Below, piece after piece: positions 31,214 to 41,208 of a stretch of 64,000 nt of DNA. Below the pieces are notes generated by a model that searched no databases, was not told where the DNA came from, and saw nothing but the letters and a program-made list of their open reading frames with translations. Where the stretch lies: the NCBI GenBank assembly GCA_963668545.1, contig OY764868.1, positions 3,162,001 to 3,226,000 on the forward strand, given 5' to 3'. Each line of letters begins with the position of its first letter. Within the stretch, counting starts at the first letter, position 1. The position numbers were made by a program, and so were the translations under genes. The stretch comes from G963662265 sp963668545. Its GTDB lineage: Bacteria; Spirochaetota; Spirochaetia; CADAEX01.

Positions 31214-32551
31214 CTAGTAACCGAGGTCAAGCATTGCATCAGCAACTTTCTTGAAACCTGCGATATTTGCACCGTTGATGTAGTTTACATAACCTGATGC
31301 GTCTTTTCCTTCCCTTACACATGCAGCATGAATATCTTTCATGATTGTTTTAAGTTTTGCATCTACTTCTTCAGCACTCCAGTTGTATTTCATTGAGTTC
31401 TGGCACATTTCAAGACCTGATACTGCAACACCGCCTGCATTGGCAGCTTTACCTGGACCGAAAGGAATCTTGTTGTTAACAAACTCAACAGCCGCATCTG
31501 CTGTACAGCCCATGTTGGAAGTTTCAACAACATATTTTACGCCGTTTTTAAGAAGAGTTTTTGCATCTTCGAGGTTAAGCTCGTTCTGGATTGCACATGG
31601 GAAAGCCATATCAACTTTTACTTCCCAGGGTCTTTTTCCTGCAACAAATTTAGCTCCGAATTTTTCAGCATATGGTGCAACTACATCATTGTTTGAAGAT
31701 CTGAGTTCAAGCATGTAGTCAAATTTTTCCTGAGTGTTGATACCTTTTTCATCATAGATATATCCGTCAGGACCTGATATTGTAACAACTTTTGCTCCAA
31801 GCTCAGTTGCCTTGATTGCAGAACCCCATGCAACATTACCGAAACCTGAAAGAGCTATTGTTTTGCCTTTCATTGAATCGCCGTTTGCCTTAACCATTTC
31901 ATCAGCAAAGTACATTGTACCGAAACCGGTTGCTTCAGGTCTGATAAGAGATCCGCCCCAGTTAAGGCCTTTACCTGTGAGAACACCTGTGTTTTCAGCT
32001 CTGAGTCTCTTGTACTGTCCGTACATGAAACCGATTTCTCTTCCGCCTACTCCGATATCTCCTGCGGGAACATCTGTCTGTGGACCGATATATTTCTGAA
32101 GTTCTGTCATGAATGACCGGCAGAATCTCAGGATTTCAGCATCTGATTTTCCCTTGGGATTGAAGTCAGATCCGCCTTTACCTCCACCCATCGGGAGAGT
32201 TGTAAGACTGTTCTTGAAGATCTGCTCAAAACCGAGGAATTTAAGAGTTCCAAGTGTAACGCTCGGGTGGAATCTCAAGCCCCCCTTGTATGGACCAATT
32301 GCGTTATTGAACTGAACTCTGTAAGCTTTGTTCACCTGTACTTCACCGTTGTCATCTTCCCATTCAACTTTAAACATGAATGTTCTGTCCGGCTCAGTAA
32401 TTCTTTCAAGAATTTTAGCATTAAGGTATGCAGGATTGTCATTTACAACATCAATAATTGATTCAATAACTTCTCTTGCAGCCTGAATAAACTCTGGCTG
32501 TGCTGGATTTTTTCTTTCCAGTTCTGCCATAAACTCGTCAAGATTATACAT
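31214..32551 (-). CDS. gdhA: NADP-type glutamate dehydrogenase (hexameric)
   Basis: 445 residues, the usual length for the GdhA class. Substrate-site blocks are YKGGLRFHPSV and LPMGGGKGGSDFNPKGKSD, with catalytic Asp in VPAGDIGVGGREIGFMYGQYK, and the NAD(P) fold has ALSGFGNVAWG. The C-terminal YINGANIAGFKKVADAM is typical. It makes glutamate from 2-oxoglutarate and ammonia. The NADP preference is inferred from the family, not from a decisive residue. The ATG follows AGGAG by 8 nt. It is monocistronic and ends at the shared terminator. Confidence 0.96.
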   Translation of the reverse strand: MYNLDEFMAELERKNPAQPEFIQAAREVIESIIDVVNDNPAYLNAKILERITEPDRTFMFKVEWEDDNGEVQVNKAYRVQFNNAIGPYKGGLRFHPSVTLGTLKFLGFEQIFKNSLTTLPMGGGKGGSDFNPKGKSDAEILRFCRSFMTELQKYIGPQTDVPAGDIGVGGREIGFMYGQYKRLRAENTGVLTGKGLNWGGSLIRPEATGFGTMYFADEMVKANGDSMKGKTIALSGFGNVAWGSAIKATELGAKVVTISGPDGYIYDEKGINTQEKFDYMLELRSSNNDVVAPYAEKFGAKFVAGKRPWEVKVDMAFPCAIQNELNLEDAKTLLKNGVKYVVETSNMGCTADAAVEFVNNKIPFGPGKAANAGGVAVSGLEMCQNSMKYNWSAEEVDAKLKTIMKDIHAACVREGKDASGYVNYINGANIAGFKKVADAMLDLGY

Positions 32552-32754
32552 TTCTAACAGCTCCTTAAAACATTTTAATACCCCCCTCTCAGGACGGTAT
32601 TACTTATCTATATATAATTCCTATTTTATATATTAATCAAGAGTTAAACATGGCCTATCTATACATCTATACAGGTGATTTTATGAAAAATATTGATATT
32701 TATCATGAGCCTGTATTATTATTAGTTTTAGAAACATTCTTTAAAGGAATTATT

Positions 32755-35742
32755 ATGAACAATCCCCTTGCATCCAAATTTCATTTCAAGGAAACTCCTT
32801 TCAAACAGCTTATGGACAAGAGAATCAACGACATTCTTCTTGTATGCAGCAAATATGACAAATTCATGCTTGATGAAGACGGAAGGATTGATGAACAGCT
32901 GTTCCAGGAATATGTATCCTTAAATCTCCGCTATCCTCCCAGATTCACACATGTATCAACAGAGGAGGAAGCTTTTGAAAAGCTTTACAACGAGAAATTT
33001 GACCTGGTAATAACAATGCTCAACTTCAAGGGGACCCTTGTTCTGGAACTTGCCGAAAACATCAAGACAGCATATCCCGATATCCCTGTTGTTGTCCTGA
33101 GCCCCTTTTCAAAAGCCATATCAGAAAAGCTACAGGAACTTGACAATATCAAGGCAGACTATATATTTTCCTGGCTCGGAAATGCCAGGCTTCTTCTTGC
33201 CATTGTAAAGCTTATCGAGGACAGGATGAATGTCGAGCATGATGTAAAAATTGCAGGAGTACAGACTATAATCCTTGTTGAAGATTCAATCCGCTATTAC
33301 TCAAGCTATCTTCCCAATATATACAGGCTCCTTTTCCAGCAGGCCAGAAGAATCATGGAAGAGGGACTTAATGAATATGAGCAGAACACAAGGATGAGGG
33401 GAAGGCCCAAGATTCTCCTTGCAACATCCTATGAGGAAGCTATTGAATTATACGGAAAATACAAGGACAACATGCTGGGAGTAATCTCAGACATAGGCTA
33501 CAAGAGGGAGGGAGTTGAAGATCCGATAGCGGGGATCAAGCTCTGCAAGCTGATCAGAAAGGTGAACACCGAAGTACCAATACTTCTCCAGTCTGCCCAG
33601 CTTGATCTCAAGGAGGAGGCAGCCAGATACAACGCCTCATTCATATATAAACACTCGGAAACCCTTCTCAAGGAACTCAGGGACTATATCAAGGACAGCT
33701 ACGGGTTCGGAGACTTCATATTCAGGGACCCGGACGGGATGACACTTGAAAAAGCCAAGAACCTGAAGGAACTTCAGGAAAAACTTGCCATAGTCCCGAA
33801 TTACTCTGTAGAGCACCATATAAAGCAGAACCATTTTTCCAAATGGATGAGGGCAAGGGCCCTTTTCCCCCTTGCAGATATTTTCAAGCCTATACAGCTT
33901 CAGGATTTTGACGGGTCCCTGCTTGAGACAAAAAAATACCTTATAGAAATAATAAAACTCTACAGGAAACAGACCGGAAAAGGCTCTATTGCAAGTTTCG
34001 ACAACAACAGGTTTGACGACTTCACCTCTTTTGCAAGGATAGGAGACGGGTCCCTGGGAGGCAAGGCAAGGGGTCTTGCTTTTATTGACAATATAGTTAA
34101 AAAGCATGACCTTCTCTTCAAATACAAGAACATAACAATAAGCATACCAAAGACAATTGTTCTCTCAACATCTGTGTTTGAAGATTTCATGGAGCATAAC
34201 AATCTTCACAGCGCAGCACATTCAATAAAGACAGACAAGCTTATTCTGAATGCATTTCTCCAGGCGGAGCTTCCCGAATACATGCATGAAATCATAAAAA
34301 CTATCCTCACTGTTGTTACAAGACCAATAGCAGTAAGATCTTCAAGTCTTCTTGAAGATTCACTTTATCAGCCGTTTGCCGGGGTTTATGCAACATACAT
34401 GCTTCCGAACAATAACGATGACCTTAAAATCAGGTGTCTCCAGCTTGAACAGGCAATAAAAAGTGTGTTTGCTTCAACCTATTCAACAAAGAGCAAGGCC
34501 TATATTGCAGCCACAAAGAATGTGATTGATGAGGAAAAAATGGGGGTAATAATCCAGGAAGCTACAGGACAGCTTCATGGAGAATATTTTTATCCCGATT
34601 TCGCAGGGGTTGCACGGTCCTACAACTACTATCCCCTTGCAAATGAAAAAACCGAAGAGGGGATTGCAGATATAGCTCTGGGGCTTGGAAAAACAGTAGT
34701 TGAGGGGGGAACAGGACTCAGGTTTTCCCCTGCCCACCCTAAAAAGAACCTTCTGTACTCTTCAGTGGATAATGCTGTCAGATCAAGCCAGAAAGTGTTT
34801 CATGCACTTGATATGAGCCCCTACAGCTTTACTCCATCAATAGACCAGGAGGAAAATATTCCGCTTCTTGATGTTGAAAAAGCTTTTTCAAACCCGACAT
34901 TCAAGTACATTGGTTCAACATTTGACATGCAGAATAATGCAATCAAGGATTCTGTAAATGTGCAGGGCAAAAAGATCGTTACATTTGCAGGCATCCTTAA
35001 ATACAGAATGTTTCCCCTTGCAGATATTCTCAAGGAGCTTCTTCATATAGGCCAGGAGTCAATGAAATGCCCGGTTGAAATTGAGTTTGCAGTGAATTTA
35101 AGCCCCAACCCGGAAATTCCCCACAAATTCAGTTTTCTGCAGATCCGTCCCATTGTTGAAGGACTGGAGGCGATTGACCTCAACATAAACAACTACACCC
35201 CGGATGATAAGATCATTCATTCAGACAAGGCCCTGGGCAACGGTAAATATGAGCAGATCCATGACTTTGTTTATATCAAGCATGAAAGCTTTGATCCTGC
35301 CTACACAAAAACCATGGCTGAGACACTCGACCGGATCAACAGCCGCTTTATTGATGAAGACAGGTATTATATTCTTGAAGTGCCGGGAAGGCTCGGATCA
35401 TCAGATCCCTGGCTGGGAATCCCTGTCAGCTGGGCACAGATCTGCAATGCCAGGGTCATAATTGAATCAGGTTTGAAGAATTTCCAGGTTGAACCGAGCC
35501 AGGGAACACATTTTTTCCATAATATAACATCACTCAATATAGCCTACTTCACTATCAATCCTGTATATAAAGACGGATTTATAGATCTTGATTTTCTCTC
35601 CGGGCAGGAAGCTTTTTATGAAGATGATTTCATAAGGCATATAAGGTTTGAAAAGCCGATAAAGGTTTTTGTGGACGGCAAGGACAGAAAAGGGATTATT
35701 CTGAAACCTGGAATAGCCTGCCTTGATATGATGAATCTCTGA
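32755..35742 (+). CDS. Receiver-like / PEP-pyruvate-binding-domain protein
   Basis: About 995 residues from the ATG at 32755, preferred because AAAGGA lies 7 nt upstream. Earlier in-frame ATGs (32650, 32683) lack sites. Two receiver-like domains come first: residues 20-150 (LVITMLNFKG, VVVLSPFSKA) and about 175-330 (TIILVEDSIRYYSSYLP, GVISDIGYKREG, FIYKHSETLLKEL). A PPDK_N-type ATP-grasp domain spans about 440-820 (GSLGGKARGLAFIDN, TRPIAVRSSSLLEDSLYQPFAGVYAT, ALGLGKTVVEGG). The phosphohistidine swivel and the PEP barrel of PEP synthase are absent, so it cannot be a complete synthase. The family is found in Bacteroidota and spirochaetes, and its role is unknown. Confidence 0.87.
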   Translation: MNNPLASKFHFKETPFKQLMDKRINDILLVCSKYDKFMLDEDGRIDEQLFQEYVSLNLRYPPRFTHVSTEEEAFEKLYNEKFDLVITMLNFKGTLVLELAENIKTAYPDIPVVVLSPFSKAISEKLQELDNIKADYIFSWLGNARLLLAIVKLIEDRMNVEHDVKIAGVQTIILVEDSIRYYSSYLPNIYRLLFQQARRIMEEGLNEYEQNTRMRGRPKILLATSYEEAIELYGKYKDNMLGVISDIGYKREGVEDPIAGIKLCKLIRKVNTEVPILLQSAQLDLKEEAARYNASFIYKHSETLLKELRDYIKDSYGFGDFIFRDPDGMTLEKAKNLKELQEKLAIVPNYSVEHHIKQNHFSKWMRARALFPLADIFKPIQLQDFDGSLLETKKYLIEIIKLYRKQTGKGSIASFDNNRFDDFTSFARIGDGSLGGKARGLAFIDNIVKKHDLLFKYKNITISIPKTIVLSTSVFEDFMEHNNLHSAAHSIKTDKLILNAFLQAELPEYMHEIIKTILTVVTRPIAVRSSSLLEDSLYQPFAGVYATYMLPNNNDDLKIRCLQLEQAIKSVFASTYSTKSKAYIAATKNVIDEEKMGVIIQEATGQLHGEYFYPDFAGVARSYNYYPLANEKTEEGIADIALGLGKTVVEGGTGLRFSPAHPKKNLLYSSVDNAVRSSQKVFHALDMSPYSFTPSIDQEENIPLLDVEKAFSNPTFKYIGSTFDMQNNAIKDSVNVQGKKIVTFAGILKYRMFPLADILKELLHIGQESMKCPVEIEFAVNLSPNPEIPHKFSFLQIRPIVEGLEAIDLNINNYTPDDKIIHSDKALGNGKYEQIHDFVYIKHESFDPAYTKTMAETLDRINSRFIDEDRYYILEVPGRLGSSDPWLGIPVSWAQICNARVIIESGLKNFQVEPSQGTHFFHNITSLNIAYFTINPVYKDGFIDLDFLSGQEAFYEDDFIRHIRFEKPIKVFVDGKDRKGIILKPGIACLDMMNL

Positions 35743-35775
35743 ATTACTTCTGAAAATTTCAATGCCTGAAAAACA

Positions 35776-35887
35776 ATGATGCTGTCTCAGGAGAGACAGC
35801 ATCATATGCGATAGATATTCCGGCAGAAGTTTTCAGGTACAACCGGAGAAACTGCAGATCTGCCTGTTCTTTAATTTCAGGCAGATC
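35776..35887 (+). terminator. Two hairpins after the PEP-binding-domain gene
   Basis: A 13-bp perfect stem (ATGATGCTGTCTC / GAGACAGCATCAT, 35776-35805) and a 10-bp stem (GATCTGCCTG / CAGGCAGATC, 35857-35887) followed by T-rich ATGTTTTCCTTTC. The first lacks a T run. The remaining 200 bp to leuS hold only its promoter. Confidence 0.55.
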
Positions 35888-36050
35888 ATGTTTTCCTTTC
35901 TAATATAAAAAACATCAGAAACCAATATGCTGTTACACCATATAACAGTAAGTTTATAATGTTATTTTTTGTTAATCTTTGTTCATAAATAAGGGCATTA
36001 TCATAAAGACTTTTTTTATATATTGAACAGAAAGCCTTATTCTTCTCTGA

Positions 36051-36080
36051 TTGACTCAAACAATTCAAAAAATGTATCAT
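36051..36080 (+). promoter_or_regulatory. Promoter of leuS, start codon at +1
   Basis: TTGACT (36051-36056) and TATCAT (36075-36080) are 18 bp apart, with the leuS ATG 6 nt later and no Shine-Dalgarno. No T-box-like leader is possible if transcription begins here. Confidence 0.5.
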
Positions 36081-36086
36081 GCTTCC

Positions 36087-38513
36087 ATGAGTAAATATCC
36101 ATTTCACGAAATCGAAAAAAAATGGCAGAACTACTGGGAGGAAAACAACACCTTCCAGGTTACAGAAGATGAATCAATTCCTGTAGAGAAAAGAAAATAT
36201 GTGCTGGATATGTTTCCGTATCCGTCAGGGGCGGGGCTTCATGTAGGCCATCCTGAAGGGTATACAGCAACTGATATATACTGCAGGTTCCTTAAGATGA
36301 ACGGATATGCAGTTCTTCATCCAATGGGATTTGACTCATTCGGACTGCCTGCAGAAAACTATGCAATAAAAACAGGGACACATCCCGAAGTGTCAACAAA
36401 CAGAAACATAGATAAATTCAGGGAGCAGATAAAGTCTCTCGGGTTCTGTTATGACTGGAGCAGGGAAGTATCGACACACACTGCAGACTACTACAAATGG
36501 ACACAGTGGATCTTCCTTAAACTTTTCGAAAAAGGACTCGCCTACGAGTCTGAGATGCCTATCAATTTCTGTCCTTCATGCAAGACAGGTCTTGCAAACG
36601 AAGAGGTAAAAGATGGCAAATGCGAAAGGTGCGGGACACAGGTGATAAGAAAGAGCATCAGACAGTGGATGCTCAGGATTACAGCCTATGCAGACAGGCT
36701 TCTCAATGAACTTGACGGGCTTGACTGGTCAGATGCCATAAAGACAATGCAGAGAAACTGGATCGGAAGGAGCGAAGGGGCAAATGTGATCTTCCCGCTT
36801 GAAAACTCATCCGATTCAATAGAAGTCTATACTACAAGACCTGACACCCTCTTCGGGGCCACCTATATGGTACTTGCACCGGAACATCCCCTTGTGCAGA
36901 AAATCACAACAGATGAGCAGAAAAAAGCTGTTGAGGAATACATAACAAAGACAAGCCACAAATCAGACCTTGAAAGGACTGACCTTGCAAAGGAAAAAAG
37001 CGGTGTATTCACAGGCGCCTATGCGGTAAATCCTGTCAATGATGAGAAAATCCCTGTATGGATAAGTGACTATGTTCTCATAACATACGGCACAGGGGCT
37101 ATCATGGCTGTTCCAGCCCATGATGAAAGGGACTTTGAATTTGCCCAGCTTTTCAACCTCCCGGTTATTCAGGTTGTATCTGAAGACGGCTCACTCTACG
37201 AGCTTGACCAGGCGTATGTCGCAAAAGAGGATGGTGTTGCTGTCAATTCCGCTCAGTTCACAGGCATGAAAACCCCTGATGTTATCAGAGAGATGATTAA
37301 ATGGCTTGAGGAAACAGGACGCGGAAAGAAAACTGTCAACTACAAGCTGAGGGACTGGATCTTTTCAAGGCAGAGATACTGGGGAGAACCTATTCCGGTA
37401 GTACACTGCGAAAAATGCGGTATTGTTCCGCTAAGAGAGGAAGACCTTCCCCTCACACTTCCCGAGGTTGAATCATACACTCCTACAGGAACAGGGGAAT
37501 CACCCCTTGCTGCTATTGAGGACTGGGTAAACACAACATGCCCCGAATGCGGAGGCAAGGCAAAAAGGGAAACAAACACAATGCCGCAGTGGGCAGGGTC
37601 ATGCTGGTATTATTTAAGATTCATAGACCCTCACAACACAGAGGAATTTGTTTCAAGTGAAAAGGAAAAATACTGGATGCCTGTAGACCTTTATGTGGGG
37701 GGTGCCGAACACGCTGTTCTTCACCTGCTCTATTCAAGGTTCTGGCACAAGGTACTTCATGACATAGGAGCTGTAAGCACAGTCGAGCCTTTCCAGAGAC
37801 TGGTAAACCAGGGGATGATTCTCGGAGAAGGGGGAGTAAAGATGTCTAAATCCCTCGGAAATGTAATCAACCCTGATGATGTTATCAAGGATTTCGGTTC
37901 TGACTCAATGAGAATGTATGAAATGTTCATGGGCCCTTTGAGTGTATCAAAACCATGGGCAACAACAGGGATATCAGGTGTTCACAGGTTCCTTGACAGG
38001 GTATGGAGACTTTCCGAGGAAAGAAAGCTTGTCGATGAAAATGCACCTGAAGAGCTTGATAAGCTGCTCCACAAAACTATCAAGAAAGTTACACACGATA
38101 CAGACAATCTTGAGTTCAACACTGCTATCTCACAGATGATGATATTTATCAATGAACTTTACAAGGACACAAAACTCTACAGAAGCATGTGGGAGAAATT
38201 CATAAAAATTCTTGCTCCCTATGCACCCCACATAGCGGAAGAGCTCTGGGAAAAAGCAGGAAATAAACCTGCTGTTTCTGTTGAAAGCTGGCCTGAATAT
38301 GATGATGCTAAAACTGTTGAAAGCGAAGTAACAATCGTGCTTCAGATAAACAGCAAGAACAGAAGCAAGGTGGAAATGCCCAAAGGCAGCTCAAAAGAGG
38401 TACTTGAAAAAGCAGCACTTGAAAACAGCAGGATCAAAGAGCTTACAGAAGGTAAAAAGATCGTAAAGATTATTACTGTTCCCGACAAACTGGTGAATAT
38501 CATTGCCAGGTAA
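36087..38513 (+). CDS. leuS: Leucyl-tRNA synthetase
   Basis: 808 residues from MSKYPFHEIEKKWQNYWEEN, where the LeuRS family begins. Two earlier in-frame starts (36051 TTG and 36072 ATG) overlap the promoter elements. The class I signature HVGH is in MFPYPSGAGLHVGHPEGYTA and the KMSKS loop in GVKMSKSLGNVINPDDV. The CP1 editing domain (TTRPDTLFGATYMVLAPEHPL, GTGAIMAVPAHDERDFEFA) is complete, so misacylated tRNA can be proofread. A four-Cys zinc site is suggested by FCPSCKTG...CERCG. The gene overlaps the downstream M24 peptidase by 11 bp. Confidence 0.96.
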   Translation: MSKYPFHEIEKKWQNYWEENNTFQVTEDESIPVEKRKYVLDMFPYPSGAGLHVGHPEGYTATDIYCRFLKMNGYAVLHPMGFDSFGLPAENYAIKTGTHPEVSTNRNIDKFREQIKSLGFCYDWSREVSTHTADYYKWTQWIFLKLFEKGLAYESEMPINFCPSCKTGLANEEVKDGKCERCGTQVIRKSIRQWMLRITAYADRLLNELDGLDWSDAIKTMQRNWIGRSEGANVIFPLENSSDSIEVYTTRPDTLFGATYMVLAPEHPLVQKITTDEQKKAVEEYITKTSHKSDLERTDLAKEKSGVFTGAYAVNPVNDEKIPVWISDYVLITYGTGAIMAVPAHDERDFEFAQLFNLPVIQVVSEDGSLYELDQAYVAKEDGVAVNSAQFTGMKTPDVIREMIKWLEETGRGKKTVNYKLRDWIFSRQRYWGEPIPVVHCEKCGIVPLREEDLPLTLPEVESYTPTGTGESPLAAIEDWVNTTCPECGGKAKRETNTMPQWAGSCWYYLRFIDPHNTEEFVSSEKEKYWMPVDLYVGGAEHAVLHLLYSRFWHKVLHDIGAVSTVEPFQRLVNQGMILGEGGVKMSKSLGNVINPDDVIKDFGSDSMRMYEMFMGPLSVSKPWATTGISGVHRFLDRVWRLSEERKLVDENAPEELDKLLHKTIKKVTHDTDNLEFNTAISQMMIFINELYKDTKLYRSMWEKFIKILAPYAPHIAEELWEKAGNKPAVSVESWPEYDDAKTVESEVTIVLQINSKNRSKVEMPKGSSKEVLEKAALENSRIKELTEGKKIVKIITVPDKLVNIIAR

Positions 38514-39750
38514 ATCAGGACCGGATATATACAGGAAAAGGCAGATAAGTTTCTCCTCCCGCCTGAAGCGGGAGGGGATTTTCGCATCTGTTATCTCGGA
38601 CTTTGAAAATTCCAGGAATTCATCACTCAGATATCTTTCAGGCCACCCCATGGATGCCCTTCTGGTTGTATTTGCTGATTCAGAAACAGTCCTGATCCCA
38701 TGGGATGTCAACCTTGCAGGCCAGTTTGCATCAGTTTCTGAAATAAAGCCGTTTACAGACTTCAACAGGAATTCCCTCCTTGCAGTCGGAAGCACTGCCT
38801 CCGGAAAGCTCAAGACTGCTTCAGGGCAGCTGCTTCTCAGGGAACTTTCACCTGACAGGGAAGAGGTGTTCGTTGATATAAACAGAAAAGACAGCCCGGC
38901 ACATGAAGAAACAGTACTTGAAACATCTGTCAGGCCGGTTATCGAATTCCCCTCCTCCTCTCCATACCCGTTTATACTTCAGGCAGAAAAGGAACTTGAA
39001 AATTTTTCTGTACTCTGCAGTTATAATGGTTCTGAAAACTTTCTTGAATCAGAAAGGATAATCAAATCGGAAGAGGAAACAGCTTTTCTTGAAAAAGCGG
39101 CATCAATAACAGATTCAGTTTTTCTCAGGCTTGAACAGTACCTGTCGGCTGGAGAAGAGCTTACAGAAACAGATATTGCCCTTTTCATAGAAACAGAAGG
39201 GAGAAAAGCAGGGGCCGAAGGTACAGGTTTTGAAACACTTGCAGCATCACCTGAAAGAAGCTTTTCAATCCACCCCTTCCCCTCCTATTCAGACAGAAAA
39301 GCCCCTGCAGACGGGCTTACAATAATAGATTTCGGGCATAAATACGCGGGATATACCTCAGATGTGACAACTACAGTTGCATACGGAAAGCTTACAGAAA
39401 GGCAGGAAAAAATGATTTCCCTGGTACTTGAAGCCACAGAAATATTTGAAAACATTCTTGCCCCCGGTATTTCCACAGTCGCCCTCACAGAAGCAGTGAC
39501 TTCACTCTTTGAAAAAAACAGCTTCAGAATGCCCCATGCACTGGGTCACGGCATAGGGCTTGATGTCCACGAGTCTCCAGTTCTCAAAACACTTAAAGAA
39601 ACTGAGACAATACTGAGGCCGGGGATGGCCCTTGCAATTGAACCGGGAATTTACTGCCCTGAATCAGGGGGGGTGAGGCTTGAAAACGATTACCTGATAA
39701 CAGAAACCGGGTTTAAAAAGCTTACAAACTCAAGAATAATAAGGCTTTAA
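38503..39750 (+). CDS. M24 metallopeptidase, Xaa-Pro aminopeptidase type
   Basis: 415 residues. The N-terminal creatinase-like domain (1-185) starts RLKREGIFASVISDFENSRN. The catalytic pita-bread domain has the five metal ligands: Asp in TIIDFGHKYAG, Asp in YTSDVTTTVAYG, His in PHALGHGIGLDVHESP, Glu in ALAIEPGIYC and Glu in GVRLENDYLI. This fits a dinuclear Mn/Co prolyl aminopeptidase or proline dipeptidase; no signal peptide, so cytoplasmic peptide turnover. It is translated with leuS (11-bp overlap) and convergent with the lipoprotein gene 8 bp away. Confidence 0.93.
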   Translation: MPGKSGPDIYRKRQISFSSRLKREGIFASVISDFENSRNSSLRYLSGHPMDALLVVFADSETVLIPWDVNLAGQFASVSEIKPFTDFNRNSLLAVGSTASGKLKTASGQLLLRELSPDREEVFVDINRKDSPAHEETVLETSVRPVIEFPSSSPYPFILQAEKELENFSVLCSYNGSENFLESERIIKSEEETAFLEKAASITDSVFLRLEQYLSAGEELTETDIALFIETEGRKAGAEGTGFETLAASPERSFSIHPFPSYSDRKAPADGLTIIDFGHKYAGYTSDVTTTVAYGKLTERQEKMISLVLEATEIFENILAPGISTVALTEAVTSLFEKNSFRMPHALGHGIGLDVHESPVLKTLKETETILRPGMALAIEPGIYCPESGGVRLENDYLITETGFKKLTNSRIIRL

Positions 39751-39758
39751 AATTTCTC

Positions 39759-40529
39759 TCACAGCTCTCCCGAAAGACCTCCCGATCCCCCGCTGAAAAA
39801 AGCTGTCCACATCTCATCCTCAACAAAAATTTCAGCATACTTCAATTCAGGAGAGCTGCAGCTGAAAACAGCATGCTGCCCGGTATAAATGTCTTCCAGC
39901 TCCAGGCTTCCTTCAGGCGAATCAATTTCCCTGTATTCAAGAGGATCTGCAAGCAGCCATCGGCCTGAGAGAAAACTGTCCGACATCAGGATATCAAACG
40001 AGGGGCGGAGAGTTACATGGTTTGAATTGAATATTCCGGAGGCAAGGTAAAAAGCAAGGACTGTTTCCGAGACCCGCCACGGGTTTCCTCCTGATTTTTC
40101 CAGCAGGCAGTCTTCAAATCTTCTAACATTGAAATTTGAGAAACAGATCCCCCTTTCTGAAAGCTTTAGTATGATTTCAGAAGCAAACCCGTTTTCCCAG
40201 GAGAGATTAAGCTTTTCACCGTCAAAATCGGCAGGGAATATTCCCCCTGCAGGCTTGAGCCTTACACCGCCTGAATTCAGAACAGGATATGCTGCAAAGG
40301 GACAGACCCCTTTTTCTATCTCAAGCTTTATTTCCCTCCCTGCTTCAAGACCTGAAAGCATCGTAATGCGGTTTTCTGAAAAGTATGAAAGCTCAATCAG
40401 GGCATTGCCCTCAACAGCATCCCAGCTGGAAGGATATTCGGGGATTACAACATCTATCTCTACTGTATCTCGTAAAATGCAGCCTGAAGCGAGGAAAAGA
40501 CAGGCTGATAGCAGAATAAGCTGTCTCAT
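39759..40529 (-). CDS. Lipoprotein of unknown function
   Basis: 256 residues starting MRQLILLSACLFLASGCILR, a clean lipobox with the acceptor Cys at residue 17. The mature protein is rich in Ser, Glu and aromatic residues, with probable beta structure (TVEIDVVIPEYPSSWDAVEGN, LNLSWENGFASEIILKLSERG, AVFSCSSPELKYAEIFVED). I recognise no domain. No Shine-Dalgarno is evident. It probably sits in the inner or outer membrane leaflet. It lies between a convergent peptidase gene and the DUF4416 gene. Confidence 0.8.
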   Translation of the reverse strand: MRQLILLSACLFLASGCILRDTVEIDVVIPEYPSSWDAVEGNALIELSYFSENRITMLSGLEAGREIKLEIEKGVCPFAAYPVLNSGGVRLKPAGGIFPADFDGEKLNLSWENGFASEIILKLSERGICFSNFNVRRFEDCLLEKSGGNPWRVSETVLAFYLASGIFNSNHVTLRPSFDILMSDSFLSGRWLLADPLEYREIDSPEGSLELEDIYTGQHAVFSCSSPELKYAEIFVEDEMWTAFFSGGSGGLSGEL

Positions 40530-40614
40530 ACAGTCTGTAACTGCAGTATCTGAAAACCTGCTTCAGATCAAATCACATTACAGCAGTTTTCCCCTGACGG
40601 CAGATAAAAACAGA

Positions 40615-41160
40615 TCAATTGCCGTTACCTGCAAGGTCCTGTTTATATATATTTCTGATATAATTGAAGATCTCTCCGTATTCAGGACTTCTGTAATCAG
40701 GATAGGTCCAGGGAAAAGGTTCAAAGGCATTGTTTCTGTACCCGAGGGTCACCTCCCCGTAAATCCCTTCCTTCAGGGGTATCCTGTGGACATTGTCCTT
40801 GGTTGATGCAAGAACAAGGTGGCTCAGATTAAGTATGCCCGGATCAAAATTGACTTTACGGGTCAGCTTGTCGGCTTCCTGGATTGAGAAGAACTTTTCA
40901 AGGTAATTTGTATGTATTTTAACATCAGACAGTTCATCAGGGTAAATGAGTTTTTCAAATGAGATTATAAACCTTTCAATATCCTCTCCCATTTCGCTGT
41001 TATAGTATGATGTATATGAAAAAGGGATTACATTACTTTTATAGTCAACAGGACCGAATTCCTCAGCAAGTGCATTAATTATCTCCCCTTCCCTGTCGCG
41101 AAGCACGGAAAGGACCGCTATTACAAGTTTATGTTTTTTAAATGGTTTTATCTCTCCCAA
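40615..41160 (-). CDS. DUF4416 family protein
   Basis: 181 residues covering the whole DUF4416 pattern: EEFGPVDYKSNVIPFSYTSYY then NSEMGEDIERFIISFEKLIYP, KIHTNYLEKFF, NFDPGILNLSHLVLASTKDN, HRIPLKEGIYGEVTL and PFPWTYPDYRSPEYGEIF. The function of the family is unknown. The start is a TTG (41158-41160) with a good AGGAG 7 nt upstream; the nearest ATG is out of frame. It is divergent from the unknown gene at 41209 with only 48 bp between. Confidence 0.9.
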   Translation of the reverse strand: MGEIKPFKKHKLVIAVLSVLRDREGEIINALAEEFGPVDYKSNVIPFSYTSYYNSEMGEDIERFIISFEKLIYPDELSDVKIHTNYLEKFFSIQEADKLTRKVNFDPGILNLSHLVLASTKDNVHRIPLKEGIYGEVTLGYRNNAFEPFPWTYPDYRSPEYGEIFNYIRNIYKQDLAGNGN

Positions 41161-41170
41161 AACATTCTCC

Positions 41171-41199
41171 TTGTCATATAAATCATTTTACATCATAAT
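41171..41199 (+). promoter_or_regulatory. Promoter of the gene at 41209
   Basis: TTGTCA (41171-41176) and CATAAT (41194-41199) are 17 bp apart, then 9 nt to the ATG without a Shine-Dalgarno. The -35 overlaps the Shine-Dalgarno region of the divergent DUF4416 gene. Confidence 0.55.
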
Positions 41200-41208
41200 A
41201 CAAATATA

